Origin: an uncultured Planctomycetaceae bacterium
Lineage (GTDB): Bacteria > Planctomycetota > Planctomycetia > Pirellulales > UBA1268
Assembly (NCBI GenBank): GCA_903885565.1
Contig: CAISJI010000209.1
Location: 1-53,199 of the forward strand
DNA: 53,199 nucleotides
Direction: 5' to 3'
Shown here: positions 23,835-33,016 of the stretch, piece after piece
How positions within the stretch are numbered: position 1 is the stretch's first letter
Layout of the letters: each line of letters begins with the position of its first letter
Notes under the pieces: generated by a model
The model's input: only the letters and a program-made list of their open reading frames with translations
What the model was told of the DNA's origin: nothing
Databases searched by the model: none
Made by a program: the position numbers and the translations under genes

Positions 23835-24758
23835 ATGCGCCTGTTCCTGCCCTGCCTTTGCGTGCTTATCATCAGCGGCATCGCGACCGCAGGGGGCTGC
23901 CGCGCCCTCTGGGTTGCCAATGCGCCGCCAGCGGAAGCCTTCGACGCTGGACCGTTGGCTGGCCTTGGCGCACAGACGCGGCCGGCCCCCAAAACGGTGC
24001 CGATCGAACTCTTTTTTGTCCGGAGCGACGAGTCCGATCCCGAACTTCAGGATGCGCTGTGGGACTGCGTTGACGAGCAGGTATTCGATGAATCCCAGCG
24101 CCGTCTGCTCGCTGCCAATGGCCTGCGGGCCGGCGTGATCACCGGGCAACTGCCCGCCACGCTGGCCACCCGCCTGCAACCGGAGGCTGTTCCCGAAAAC
24201 AGAACCGCAGTGCCAGCCGCGCCGGAGGCGACTCCCCCGGTGGTCAAACGAATGCTGCGGATTCTGCCCGGCCAACCGAGTGATGTCGTGGCGACCAAAT
24301 CGACTTCCGAACTGATCCTGCTGGAACATGACGGAACCGGCGTGCACGGCACGACCTACAGGGATGCCAGCGCCCACTTCTCACTCCGCGTCTGGCCGGC
24401 GGCGGATGGCAGGGTGCGGATCGACCTGGCACCAACGATCAGGCATGGCGCCATGGAACGCACCTGGGTGGGTGAGGATGGAGTCTTCAAGCTCGAGACC
24501 GGTCAGCGGGAGCAGGTGCTCGAAAACCTGCGCTGCAGCAGCGAACTCGCCCCCGATGCATTGCTGGTCGTCGGCCCCGGCGGCGATGCCAGTTCGACCG
24601 TCGGCGACGCCTTCTTCCGTGATCCCCAGAGGAGCGGATCGGGGCGGCGGTTGTTGGCGGTGCGGCCGCTGCTGCGCAGTCTCGACCCGATGTTCAGCCC
24701 CGACGCAGCGTTGTCGGCCGACCAAGTGACCGGGCCGCAGCAGGGCTTGGGGGAGTAG
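23835..24758 (+). CDS. Exported protein of unknown function
   Basis: The ATG at 23835 gives 307 residues and starts a signal sequence (MRLFLPCLCVLIISGIATAG) followed by GC, a possible lipoprotein site. The body begins VPIELFFVRSDESDPELQDAL, continues CVDEQVFDESQRRLLAANGL-RAGVITGQLPATLA, and later shows a beta-rich part (FSLRVWPAADGRVRIDLAPTI and GQREQVLENLRCSSELAP) near the C-terminus. This looks like a conserved planctomycete periplasmic protein. I recognise no catalytic motif. A SAF-domain gene follows 284 bp later on the same strand. Confidence 0.72.
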   Translation: MRLFLPCLCVLIISGIATAGGCRALWVANAPPAEAFDAGPLAGLGAQTRPAPKTVPIELFFVRSDESDPELQDALWDCVDEQVFDESQRRLLAANGLRAGVITGQLPATLATRLQPEAVPENRTAVPAAPEATPPVVKRMLRILPGQPSDVVATKSTSELILLEHDGTGVHGTTYRDASAHFSLRVWPAADGRVRIDLAPTIRHGAMERTWVGEDGVFKLETGQREQVLENLRCSSELAPDALLVVGPGGDASSTVGDAFFRDPQRSGSGRRLLAVRPLLRSLDPMFSPDAALSADQVTGPQQGLGE

Positions 24759-25042
24759 CTCGGCAGCGACAAGGCAGGACATACCCAAGAACGCGTGAGG
24801 GTGGGAGGTCTGGGGCGACATGCTGGGCAACACAGCCTGCCGACTCGCGGTGATCTGGGGCCTCCTGGCAAACCTGACACCGCGCCACCGTCGGCATCGT
24901 GTTCGGTTTGCACACCTGCCGATTCAAAACGAGAGCAGTTGAGGCGAATCTTTATCCAACCGCTGAGACCACGTCCGCCGCCGATCCCCAAGCCTGCCCC
25001 ACAACGGCCCCCACACCAGCCGCCACACGAACAGGATCTCTC

Positions 25043-26176
25043 ATGGAACCGTCTCCGCAGCGCGTGCGTTCGCACGGCCCCAAGGCGGTCACTGTGTTTG
25101 CCGCCGCCTTCGTCGCGGGAGCAGCTGTGGCGTTTTGCCTCAATCGCGCCCTCGATATCCATCTTGCGCAGGCGAAGCCGCAGGTGGAAAGCGAACCGAT
25201 CTTTGTGGCGCTGCGTGGCCTACCGCAAGGCGCTCAGGTCACGGTGTGGGATGTGGGCCTGCGTGACTGGCCCAAGGCGATGGTGCCTGGCACCGCCATG
25301 CGCCCGAACGACTCTTTGGAAGGGTTGATCGTCAGGCATCCGCTGCGGGAGGGCCAGCCGGTATTGTCAGTCCAACTTGGCCGGGCCGCCACCGGAGATG
25401 GTGCGCAACTGGCCAGCGTGATCCCCTTGGAACGTCCGCCTGTCGCCGCCTCGACCCCGCTGCCGGCCTACGACATTTGGTCGGAAGAGAAGGCGCCTGT
25501 CACGATCGCCTCCCCAGCCCCCGAAGCTCCGCGGCAAAGATCAGCAGATGCTCCCCCCGCCGCCGAGAGCGTTGCTGCGGTGCCGGCGGCCGTCCCCAGC
25601 AACCCTCCCGCTGTTCCTCCCGCTGTCGAATCAAACCCCGTGGCAACGGTGACGCCGCCGGCCGCCATCCCAGAGTCGACGCTGGCAGAGGCGCCCGAAG
25701 CACCGCAGACACCAACTGTGGCCGAACCGGCCTACGTTGCCCCGGCCGAAGCGGTTGTGCCCCAGGTGGTGTCGGTTCTCCCGGCCGAATCACCTGTGGC
25801 GACGGAGGAGTCTCTCCCTGTGGCGTCTCCCCCTGTGGCATCGCTGAGCGTTTCGAAAGAGCCAGCCGCTCTGACAGAGACGGCCAGCCCAGCGGCCACC
25901 GTTGCTGAGGCAGCGCGAAAGCCAGCATTCCAGCCGAGCACGAAACGCCCGATCTTCAATCGTTATCTGGTTGTGCCGGAGCGGATCGCCATGCAGGCCG
26001 ATGCCATGACGGAACGGCCCGCAGTGGTTCCCGCGGAGGTTCCGCCGGCTGCCCCGGCCCGTCTCCAACCGCCGCGAACCGATGCTGCCGCGGCGAAGAC
26101 CACAACTGGGCAACAGCGTCAGCGCCCCGGTTCGAAGGGGACCAGCCCGCAGAAAAACAGCCGCGTGGCGCGCTGA
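25043..26176 (+). CDS. Membrane-anchored SAF-domain protein with Pro/Ala-rich tail (CpaB-like N-terminal half)
   Basis: AGGAT about 10 bases upstream supports the ATG at 25043; the product has 377 residues. One membrane helix (about 15-35, AVTVFAAAFVAGAAVAFCL) anchors it. Residues about 50-112 form a SAF/beta-clip-like domain (IFVALRGLPQGAQVTVWDVG, VPGTAMRPNDSLEGLIVRHP, LREGQPVLSVQL), the fold of CpaB/RcpC and flagellar FlgA. The remaining 230 residues are Pro/Ala/Val-rich and low in complexity, ending in a basic segment (QQRQRPGSKGTSPQKNSR). CpaB proteins act in Flp pilus assembly, but no pilus genes are nearby, so this is only a fold-level call. The gene converges with the vWA gene, 21 bp apart. 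Confidence 0.72.
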   Translation: MEPSPQRVRSHGPKAVTVFAAAFVAGAAVAFCLNRALDIHLAQAKPQVESEPIFVALRGLPQGAQVTVWDVGLRDWPKAMVPGTAMRPNDSLEGLIVRHPLREGQPVLSVQLGRAATGDGAQLASVIPLERPPVAASTPLPAYDIWSEEKAPVTIASPAPEAPRQRSADAPPAAESVAAVPAAVPSNPPAVPPAVESNPVATVTPPAAIPESTLAEAPEAPQTPTVAEPAYVAPAEAVVPQVVSVLPAESPVATEESLPVASPPVASLSVSKEPAALTETASPAATVAEAARKPAFQPSTKRPIFNRYLVVPERIAMQADAMTERPAVVPAEVPPAAPARLQPPRTDAAAAKTTTGQQRQRPGSKGTSPQKNSRVAR

Positions 26177-26197
26177 TCCCCCCGCTATCGGCCCATC

Positions 26198-26842
26198 TCA
26201 GGGCCGGGCCGAATCGGCCACGGGAACATCCAGCAGGGTATACCTGCCTCCCGTGGCCGCAGCCAGTTCGGCCAGCCGCGGCGAGGCGGCGTCTGCCTTC
26301 CCAAACTGCACAATCATGCAGCGGGCCCTTCCGCTCTGCCGGAGGAGCCGCTTGAGCTCGTCTGCGGTCAGGTCGTCCTTCACCTCGGCATCGGTGAGGA
26401 GGAACACCACGTCGGGCTGCAGGCGGAACGCGGCGGCAATCGCCTCGGCATGCCTGGTGCCCCCATCGGCCCGCACAGCCTCGACGAATCGCCGCGCCGC
26501 CTGCCGGTTCTGCTCGGTGGCAAAGACAAGGCGCCCACGCAGGCCCGACGGACTGAAGAGCAGCTGCCTGTCGTTGTAAAAAAGGATGTAGAACTGCTGC
26601 ACCTCTTCGAGGCTCTCCACGCTGCGCAGCAGTTCATCCTTGGCGGCTTCGAGTGGTCTGCCGGCGGGCTCTCCCATGCTCGCTGAGCGGTCGAACACAT
26701 AAACGAAGCGGCGGCCTTGAGCCTCCAGACCGAAAATACCGGTCCTCACGCTCCCCAGAGAAGCTTCCTCCGCGATCACCACGCCAGCCAAGGGCAGCAG
26801 GAACATGACCCCAATGGCGGCCAGCCGCAGTTGCCTATCCAT
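26198..26842 (-). CDS. Exported von Willebrand factor A domain protein
   Basis: The ATG at 26842 gives 214 residues with a signal peptide (about 1-24, LRLAAIGVMFLLPLAGVVIA). The vWA domain spans about 38-205. Its MIDAS metal site begins FVYVFDRSASM (DxSxS). A downstream Thr-containing loop (DGGTRHAEAIAAAF) and VVFLLTDAEVKDD supply the other ligands. The domain is small and without extra modules, so it is probably a periplasmic or surface metal-dependent binding protein. The longest frame starts in repeat-derived sequence (MEDFFHGQ) and was rejected. It lies downstream of the oxidoreductase gene, 94 bp away. Confidence 0.82.
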   Translation of the reverse strand: MDRQLRLAAIGVMFLLPLAGVVIAEEASLGSVRTGIFGLEAQGRRFVYVFDRSASMGEPAGRPLEAAKDELLRSVESLEEVQQFYILFYNDRQLLFSPSGLRGRLVFATEQNRQAARRFVEAVRADGGTRHAEAIAAAFRLQPDVVFLLTDAEVKDDLTADELKRLLRQSGRARCMIVQFGKADAASPRLAELAAATGGRYTLLDVPVADSARP

Positions 26843-26899
26843 CGATCGACCTCCCCGTACACGCCTCACCAGAATTTGGATCAGGCGATCTGGCTGCCC

Positions 26900-26939
26900 G
26901 TGGAAAAAGTCCTCCATGCACTTTATTCACAGCCTGCTA
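26900..26939 (+). repeat. Dispersed element, internally deleted fragment
   Basis: GTGGAAAAAG (the 5' arm of H1) is followed after six bases by CACTTTATTCACAGCCTGCT, the end of module A. H2 and H3 are missing, as if by internal deletion. The fragment runs antisense to the genes on both sides, and its last bases include the stop codon of the oxidoreductase gene. Confidence 0.65.
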
Positions 26940-27932
26940 TGGCTCGACCAGAATCTTTCCCACCAGCGGCGGGGATGACGGCAGGATTCCCCCCGCTTCC
27001 TGCAACTGATGCGCATAGGCGGTCTGGCTGAGTGGCAGCACATGGCCGGCCGGAATCCAGAGCGCACCCCGCGCCATCCAACGGTTGATGTCGGCGGCAG
27101 CGGCGGCCTGCCGCTGGCTGTCGGCCTTGAACATCACAAATCCGTAAAGACTGCAGCCCTTCACATAGAACGGGCCGACCGGAAAGGGGGGCCGCGCATC
27201 ACGTCCGGCCATGAGCACCATCCGTCCCCCATCGGCCAGCATCTCGATCGTCTGATCAAACCGGGGATCACGCCGGGTTTCCCAGTGGACATCAACGCCC
27301 CCGGACGCCGCCTCCCTCACTGCCTCCACGAGGTCGGCACGCTGAGGGTCGAGCACCACGTCAGCCCCCAATTTCCGCACAAACTCCCGACGCTCCTGCG
27401 ACCCTGCCGTGGCGATCACCCGTGCTCCCAGAGCTTTGGCGATCTGCACGACCGCCATTCCCACGCCGCCCGAGGCGCCGCTGACGAGGATCGTTTCCCC
27501 CTCCTTGAGAGCCGCTCGGTCCACCAGTCCCAGGTGCGCCGTGATCGCGACCAAAGCCACAGCGGCCGCCTCCCGATCCGAGACCTCGGCGGGCGTGGCA
27601 TACAGCCAGCGCTCATCGACTGCGGCCAATTCCGCGAATGTCCCTTGCCGGCCGAGCAATCCCTGATTGGATCCCCACACCCGATCTCCCGGGCGGAACC
27701 TTTCAACGTCGGCTCCCACCGCGACCACATCTCCGGCCAGATCGCACCCGACGACATACGGCAGCGGCAACGCCATCGCCACCGCACCAGACCGCACATA
27801 CGTGTCAATCGGATTGACAGCGCAGGCTCGCACTCGGATCAAGGCCTCATGGGGCCCAGGCTGGGGATCGGGAAGGTCGCCATACCGGATCACGTCGGCA
27901 GGACCGGTACCGGTGATAAAGGCAGCCTTCAT
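26937..27932 (-). CDS. Zinc-independent MDR-family oxidoreductase (quinone reductase-like)
   Basis: The protein has 331 residues. The N-terminal GroES-like half has CAVNPIDTYVRSGAV, PYVVGCDLAGDVVAVG and FRPGDRVWG. The nucleotide half has ILVSGASGGVGMAVVQIAKALGARVIATAGS, with the AxxGVG NADPH motif, then GADVVLDP and GGRMVLMAG. The zinc-binding cysteines of alcohol dehydrogenases are absent, so it belongs with NADPH:quinone oxidoreductase/crotonyl-reductase-like members. The substrate is unknown. Its start overlaps the zinc-ribbon gene stop by 4 bp, implying co-translation. The stop codon lies in the end of a repeat fragment. Confidence 0.88.
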   Translation of the reverse strand: MKAAFITGTGPADVIRYGDLPDPQPGPHEALIRVRACAVNPIDTYVRSGAVAMALPLPYVVGCDLAGDVVAVGADVERFRPGDRVWGSNQGLLGRQGTFAELAAVDERWLYATPAEVSDREAAAVALVAITAHLGLVDRAALKEGETILVSGASGGVGMAVVQIAKALGARVIATAGSQERREFVRKLGADVVLDPQRADLVEAVREAASGGVDVHWETRRDPRFDQTIEMLADGGRMVLMAGRDARPPFPVGPFYVKGCSLYGFVMFKADSQRQAAAAADINRWMARGALWIPAGHVLPLSQTAYAHQLQEAGGILPSSPPLVGKILVEP

Positions 27933-28486
27933 CTTGGGTGCCCAGAGGCAGATGCCAGATTGGCTCCCTTTGCAGCGTTCTTCCGGCCCAGCAACAGCGT
28001 CAGTCCGCTGCCGAGAACAGCGGCGATGGCCAGCACAGTGGCTGACTTCAACGCGAAACGCACGCCGTTTTGAAAGCGCTCCATCCGCTCCACCCGTTGC
28101 TCATTCGGCGTGAGGGCACGCCCCACCGAAGACAACGAGATGCTCTTCTTCCACACGTCGTACGCATCATGAATTTCGGTGCCGTATACGGCACGTTTGA
28201 TCATCATCGTGTCATCCGGACGAGGGGCGGGGGCAGGCACGATAATCAGCAACAGCCCGCAGCCAATCGCCACCAGACTTCCCAGCAGGATCAGCAGATG
28301 GCGCGGGTTCCATCCCGCCCGGAGCGGCACTGACGCCTGTTCCCGGAACGGCAACTTACCGAGGTCGCGCAGCTTGGGCACTTCAAGGTGGTGCCCACAG
28401 GCCGGACATGCAGTGTGCCCCCCCGCCTGAGCTGCCCCCACAGGAACCTCCGCGCCACAGACGCAGGTGAGCAGGTAGGTCTTCAT
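27929..28486 (-). CDS. Zinc-ribbon membrane protein, unknown function
   Basis: The ATG at 28486, preceded by GGGAGCG, gives 185 residues. An N-terminal zinc ribbon, CVCGAEVPVGAAQAGGHTAC-PACGHHLEVP (about 8-40, pattern CxC...CxxC), is followed by a membrane helix (about 67-86, LLILLGSLVAIGCGLLLIIV), a periplasmic segment with VYGTEIHDAYDVWKKSISLS, and a second helix (about 146-168, LKSATVLAIAAVLGSGLTLLL). Planctomycetes have many small ribbon-plus-helix proteins without assigned function. It is the first gene of a set with the oxidoreductase and perhaps the vWA gene. Longer in-frame extensions up to 28867 look non-coding. Confidence 0.75.
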   Translation of the reverse strand: MKTYLLTCVCGAEVPVGAAQAGGHTACPACGHHLEVPKLRDLGKLPFREQASVPLRAGWNPRHLLILLGSLVAIGCGLLLIIVPAPAPRPDDTMMIKRAVYGTEIHDAYDVWKKSISLSSVGRALTPNEQRVERMERFQNGVRFALKSATVLAIAAVLGSGLTLLLGRKNAAKGANLASASGHPR

Positions 28487-28590
28487 ATGAAATGCGCTCC
28501 CAACAGGGCCCACAGAAACTGTCTCCAAGGAGTTTTTTACCATCCCACGCTCGATTCCTCGACAATGCGAGCTTTTTTTATGAAAAAAAG

Positions 28591-28620
28591 TTGGCTTTCC
28601 ACTCCCCGCGGCGGCATAAT
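28591..28620 (+). promoter_or_regulatory. Candidate promoter far upstream of rpoD
   Basis: TTGGCT (28591-28596) and CATAAT (28615-28620) are 18 bp apart, in an A/T-rich patch that also forms the divergent upstream region of the zinc-ribbon gene. If used for rpoD it implies a leader of about 450 bases. Confidence 0.4.
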
Positions 28621-29063
28621 CTTGAGCCGTCCGGAACTCCGGGCCCATGACGATCGGTTTTGCCCAGATTCGTGTTGCAGACCTGTTTCCCCCCCTTCCA
28701 GTTCCCTGCCAGACACTCACCTCCGGCAGGGCGGCGGCCCTCATCCGACACAGTTGCCTCCTGATCCGTCGGTGTTGTTTCCTGCCGTGGGCCTGATGGT
28801 CCTCCCCTGCTACGGCCAGTGTCCCCGCTTGGGAATCCATGTCCGGAATCGGTTTTGTTTTTTTCACCGCTGGACTTGCCCACCCCTTGAATCACACTGG
28901 CGTCCACTCGAATGATGCACAGGATGACCCATTCGCGTCGGTGGCAGGAGTCGGGCATGGCCAGAGCGTCGGTGGACGGTCGGAGCAGGTTGGCTGATTG
29001 ATGTCATGGATTGATGCCGTTTGGTTGGTGGTCAGCGTTGGATTTCTCGGTTTTCGTTTCTTG
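28621..29063 (+). other. Long non-coding stretch before rpoD
   Basis: About 440 bp without a believable gene; the frames crossing it have poor codon bias. A T-rich run (28858-28864) follows only a very weak three-pair hairpin, so I do not call a terminator. It could be the rpoD leader or hold an unrecognised small RNA. Confidence 0.4.
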
Positions 29064-29076
29064 AAGGAGCTATCCC

Positions 29077-30669
29077 TTGTACGACTCGCTGCTTGATGAA
29101 CTCGAAGATGATGTGGTCACGAATCCCCAAGACGTGGAGGACATGACCGTCAAAGTCGCCGACGCCGAGGAAGTCGATGTGGATCTGCTTGGCGACGATG
29201 ATGCTGGAGCGTTGTCCGACGGTGATATTGATGCTGACGCCGATGCCGACATCGAATCGATTGGCGATGCCGATGAGGTGCTCATCGAACAGGGCGAGAA
29301 CTGGTCGGACGATCCCGTGCGGATGTATCTGACGCAGATGGGCGAGATTCCGCTGCTCACCCGTGCTCAGGAGATTTACCTCGCCCGCCAGATCGAGACG
29401 ACCCGGGCCGAGTTCCGTGCGAAACTGCTGGAGTGCGAGTATGTCTGCCAGCAGGCCTTCAAGGTGCTTGCACGTGTCCACCGTGGCGAACTCCCCTTCG
29501 ATCGCACCGTGCAGGTTTCCGTGACCGACCGGCTGGAGAAGGATCAGATTCTCGGCCGCTTGCCCCACAACCTGCGCACGCTGGAAGTGCTGCTGCTGCA
29601 GAACAAGTCCGATTACCGCATCGCCCTGTCGAAGAAGCGGAAGATGCTTGAGCGGCGGGAAGCCTGGACGCGATTGGGCCAACGCCGCCGCCGCTGCGTG
29701 CGTCTGGTCGAGGAACTCGGTCTCCGCACGCAGCGTATCGAGGCGATGATCCCCACGCTCGAGGAATTCCTGCGCCGCACGAAGGAACTCAAGAGCAAGA
29801 TCGATTCCCACAAGAAGTCGAAGCAGCCCCCGTCGGCACGCCAAAAAATGGTCGATGAATATCGGACCATCCTCAAGGCCTGCCAGGAGACACCCCGCAG
29901 CCTGAAGCGGAGGGTCAATGAAATCAAGCAGATTTACGCCCTCTACCAGAAGGCCAAGCGCGGCCTTTCGGAGGGGAACCTGCGACTGGTGGTTTCCATC
30001 GCCAAGAAATACCGCAATCGCGGCCTGTCGTTCCTGGATCTGATTCAGGAGGGCAACGCCGGCCTGATGCGGGCTGTCGATAAATTTGAATACCGTCGTG
30101 GCTTCAAGTTCTGCACCTACGCCACATGGTGGATTCGGCAGGCGATCACCCGGGCCGTGGCCGACCAGAGCCGCACCATCCGCATCCCCGTGCATATGGT
30201 GGAGACGATGTCGCGAGTGCGGAATGTGGCGCGGACGCTGCTTCAGGAATATGGCCGCGAGCCGACGATCGAGGAGATCGCAGCACGGGCCGGCACGCCG
30301 GTGGACGAGACGCGTCGTGTGACGGCTATGAGCCGCTACCCGATCAGTCTTGACCGTCCGGTGGGCAACAGCGAGGACAGCCACTTTGGCGACCTCCTCC
30401 CCGACACCGGTGCCGAGAATCCGGCTGTCGGTGCCGCGCAGGAGATGCTCCGCAACCGGATCGCCAAGGTGCTCAAGTCGCTGAGCTACCGGGAACGTGA
30501 GATCATCAAACTGCGGTACGGTTTGGGAGACGGTTACAGTTACACGCTGGAAGAAGTGGGCCACATCTTCAAGGTGACGCGTGAGCGGATCCGGCAGATC
30601 GAGGCCAAGGCGGTTCGCAAACTGCAGGCCCCGGCCCGTAGCGAGGAACTCTCAGGCTTTCTGGACTGA
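29077..30669 (+). CDS. rpoD: Primary sigma factor RpoD (sigma-70)
   Basis: The start is TTG: AAGGAG (29064-29069) lies 7 bp upstream and the next residues, [16 protein letters not shown], fit a RpoD N-terminus. The protein has 530 residues. The first 75 are very acidic ([16 protein letters not shown]). Region 1.2 is at about 78-110 ([23 protein letters not shown]). A basic non-conserved region (about 110-300) follows. Region 2 (about 300-375) has [39 protein letters not shown] and [18 protein letters not shown]; region 4 near the end has [37 protein letters not shown]. All core-binding, -10 and -35 recognition parts are intact. A strong inverted repeat follows the stop at once. Confidence 0.95.
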   Translation: MYDSLLDELEDDVVTNPQDVEDMTVKVADAEEVDVDLLGDDDAGALSDGDIDADADADIESIGDADEVLIEQGENWSDDPVRMYLTQMGEIPLLTRAQEIYLARQIETTRAEFRAKLLECEYVCQQAFKVLARVHRGELPFDRTVQVSVTDRLEKDQILGRLPHNLRTLEVLLLQNKSDYRIALSKKRKMLERREAWTRLGQRRRRCVRLVEELGLRTQRIEAMIPTLEEFLRRTKELKSKIDSHKKSKQPPSARQKMVDEYRTILKACQETPRSLKRRVNEIKQIYALYQKAKRGLSEGNLRLVVSIAKKYRNRGLSFLDLIQEGNAGLMRAVDKFEYRRGFKFCTYATWWIRQAITRAVADQSRTIRIPVHMVETMSRVRNVARTLLQEYGREPTIEEIAARAGTPVDETRRVTAMSRYPISLDRPVGNSEDSHFGDLLPDTGAENPAVGAAQEMLRNRIAKVLKSLSYREREIIKLRYGLGDGYSYTLEEVGHIFKVTRERIRQIEAKAVRKLQAPARSEELSGFLD

Positions 30670-30676
30670 CGATAGC

Positions 30677-31018
30677 GCCCGCAGGGCCATCCATGGCCCC
30701 TGCGGGCTTGGGCCCGGGGATGGCAACGCCAAGGGTTGCCAGGACCGGGCCGGGCTCGCCATCCAGGCGAGCTTGGGTAGGCCTGAGTGGGCCTCCCATA
30801 GACCTTTCGATTCAACTGGCTGGTTGCTCGGCCCCCACCATCCCCGGCCCGGCAGGTCGTTCGGTCACGACCTGCCGGCGCCCGGTGGGATGTTCGCCCT
30901 TCAGCCGTCCGTCCCCACCGGTTGCCGTAGGCGAAGGGGTCGGCGAACGCTCGAGGAGCGCCAGCGACGAGACTTTTGCCGCCCCGCAGCCGGACACGTT
31001 AGTCCGATGCCGTCATAA
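30677..31018 (+). repeat. Dispersed three-hairpin element, copy 6 (divergent A plus B)
   Basis: Directly after rpoD. H1 at 30677-30707 has arms GCCCGCAGGG/CCCTGCGGGC around the unchanged core CCATCCATGGC. H2 at 30721-30741 has arms TGGCAAC/GTTGCCA and loop GCCAAGG. H3 at 30754-30772 has arms GCTCGCC/GGCGAGC and loop ATCCA. The order and spacing equal those of copies 2 to 4, but stems differ by paired changes. A further inverted repeat (GGCAGGTCGT/ACGACCTGCC, 30851-30876) is unique to this copy. Module B is at 30938-31003, ending in a version of the GGATGC tail near 31017. It fills the convergent junction with cysC. Confidence 0.85.
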
Positions 31019-31046
31019 TGCCCCTCATGCGGCGGCCAGACCGGCT

Positions 31047-31721
31047 TTATTTGGGGCTGCCCAGCGTCGGAATCTTGCCGGCCTTTTCCAGCCATGCCAC
31101 CACCTCCTGAGCCAACTCGGCGGCGGAGCGGGAAGCCGAATCGACAGCTATCTCGGGGTTGAGCGGTGGCTCGTAGGGATCATCGATCCCCGTAAAACCC
31201 CTGATCTCACCGGCGCGGGCTTTTTTGTAGAGCCCCTTGGGATCGCGCTTTTCGCACACCTCAAGCGGCGCCTGCACATGGATCTCCACGAAGTCTCCCG
31301 GGGCCAGCAGCTGCCGCACGGCATCTCGATCGCGGCGATAGGGACTGATAAACGCCGTCAGAGCAATGATCCCGGCCTGAGCAAAGAGCTCTGCCACAGC
31401 GCCGATCCGCCGGATGTTTTCCTCGCGGTCCTGAGCCCCGAATCCGAGGCCAAACCGGGCGGCAAACTCCTCGCCGTGGCGTTCTTTGAGCAGCCCAGGG
31501 GCGGCGTTGAGGCCCAGGCGAACGTTATCGCCATCGAGCACAAAGCTGCGCACGCCGCGCAGGTGCAGCTGGTGATCAACGCTGTTGGCCAGCGTGCTCT
31601 TACCGCATCCTGACAGGCCGGTAAACCAGAGCACGCACCCGTTATGGCCAGCCCTCTGCTCCCGCTGTTCACGGCTCACCGCATGGGCATGCCACCGCAC
31701 ATCAATCTGTTCACCCGACAT
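31047..31721 (-). CDS. cysC: Adenylylsulfate (APS) kinase
   Basis: The product is 224 residues, the usual length for a stand-alone APS kinase. The P-loop is GLSGCGKS (35-42). Other signatures are [14 protein letters not shown], the [10 protein letters not shown] active-site segment, [20 protein letters not shown], and [16 protein letters not shown]. The enzyme phosphorylates APS to PAPS, the sulfate donor for sulfotransferases or reductive assimilation. ATP sulfurylase genes are not adjacent. Its only neighbour is the PDZ-protein gene 16 bp upstream on the same strand, an association with no obvious biochemical logic. Confidence 0.94.
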   Translation of the reverse strand: MSGEQIDVRWHAHAVSREQREQRAGHNGCVLWFTGLSGCGKSTLANSVDHQLHLRGVRSFVLDGDNVRLGLNAAPGLLKERHGEEFAARFGLGFGAQDREENIRRIGAVAELFAQAGIIALTAFISPYRRDRDAVRQLLAPGDFVEIHVQAPLEVCEKRDPKGLYKKARAGEIRGFTGIDDPYEPPLNPEIAVDSASRSAAELAQEVVAWLEKAGKIPTLGSPK

Positions 31722-31737
31722 TCAGCACGGCTCCTCT

Positions 31738-32871
31738 TCAGTCCCAGCCATCCAGTTTCACTTTGCAGGTCATCCGCTCCACCTGTTCGGTAGCCGGGAT
31801 CCCTCGTTCGATTTCCATGTCGATCGCTTCGCCAGGGCCGCGGGTGCCCACTTTCTCCGTGAGCGCTTCAAAATTTGCAATCGGCTCGCCATCCATGCGC
31901 ACCACAACGTCGCCAATCTGGATGCCGGCCTTGTCGGCGGCGGAGCCGGCAAGCACCTGAGTGATCAGGCAGGGGCCAACGGTCCGTTGCCCAGCCACCC
32001 CCAGCTTGCCCCCCTTTCGCACATCGATTTCGGCATTGGGAAATTTGCCCGCCAGGGCAGCCACGGCCTCGTCTGAAACGCCTGTTCCATAGAGATGGAA
32101 GAGCTCCACGCCCCGCATCCGCCCCAGCGCCGCCAGCGTCGGCGCATCGAGCCTCACCCCATGCACGCCGACATGCACCACCCCACGCAGCCGAGGCAGG
32201 AGACGGAGATCCTCGACATCGCCCCGCCAGCTGGCGTTGACCACAACCTGCATGCCGCGGCGGCCGCTGGGCATGAACCCCTCAGTGATCACAGCGCCCA
32301 ACGCCTCCAGCCGCTCCCGGGCCGCCTGAGCCATGCCGAGCTGGTGGAATTCGAGGGTTGCCTGAGCCAACTGCGTGACCGGCGATTCGGGCCCCTCAGC
32401 AATGATTTCCAGCAGCCGTTCCGACTCGGCAGCCAGCGCGGCCCTGTCGGCCGGAACGCCGGCAGCATCCCCGTCAGATCCCTCAGCGGCTCCCTCAGGG
32501 GCTCCTTCCTGTGGATCGACAAGAAAACCACGGACGATCTCCATCGCCCGGCTGGCAATCTCCAGATCGTCTCTTTGGATGGCAGCGGTCAGCGGCCCCA
32601 GGGCGGCCCGCCCGGCATCGGCCAAAGAGCGGCTGGCAGCCTCTCGTTGGGCAAATTGGGGGGAACCAAGCTGCTCAATCCACTCTGCGATGGGCGATCC
32701 TGCAGCCGCCGGGGCAGGATCGACGGCGCCGGCGGGGCCGACCGCCTGAGCCGAGCGATCAGGAACCACCGCTTCCTGAGCCCCTGCTGCCAAGCATCCC
32801 GCCGCCAGCGCAGCAGCGATCCCGGCTGATCTCAGCCACAGTCTCTGTTGATTGCGTGAGACCTTGTCCAT
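31738..32871 (-). CDS. Exported PDZ-domain protein
   Basis: AGGAC just before the ATG at 32871 supports this start; the product has 377 residues. A signal peptide (about 14-31, AGIAAALAAGCLAAGAQ) is followed by an Ala/Pro-rich linker. Then comes a helical HEAT-like segment (about 60-115: WIEQLGSPQFAQREAASRSL), and a leucine-rich-repeat-like region (about 210-270: LRLLPRLRGVVHVGVHGVRL, APTLAALGRMRGVELFHLYG). A C-terminal PDZ domain follows (about 295-365: QVLAGSAADKAGIQIGDVVV, FEALTEKVGTRGPG). No protease triad is present, so it is probably a periplasmic scaffold or sensor rather than a DegP-like enzyme. It heads the pair with cysC. Confidence 0.82.
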   Translation of the reverse strand: MDKVSRNQQRLWLRSAGIAAALAAGCLAAGAQEAVVPDRSAQAVGPAGAVDPAPAAAGSPIAEWIEQLGSPQFAQREAASRSLADAGRAALGPLTAAIQRDDLEIASRAMEIVRGFLVDPQEGAPEGAAEGSDGDAAGVPADRAALAAESERLLEIIAEGPESPVTQLAQATLEFHQLGMAQAARERLEALGAVITEGFMPSGRRGMQVVVNASWRGDVEDLRLLPRLRGVVHVGVHGVRLDAPTLAALGRMRGVELFHLYGTGVSDEAVAALAGKFPNAEIDVRKGGKLGVAGQRTVGPCLITQVLAGSAADKAGIQIGDVVVRMDGEPIANFEALTEKVGTRGPGEAIDMEIERGIPATEQVERMTCKVKLDGWD

Positions 32872-33016
32872 GGAGGTCCTTCCGGGAATGCAAAACCGGC
32901 AGCCATAGCCGGCAATATACCACCGCCAGCCCATTCAGACTCCTCCGGACCCAAGACCCCCGATCCGGTTGTAGAATTGCAGGTGCCCCTTCCCCTGCCC
33001 CGCATTGAGCGTTGTC

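Noticed and set aside
28841-28866. Terminator before rpoD at the T-rich run
   Set aside because: The only hairpin in front of the T-run has three base pairs, too weak to call.
29032-30564. 510-codon frame antisense to rpoD
   Set aside because: The sense strand encodes a complete sigma factor.
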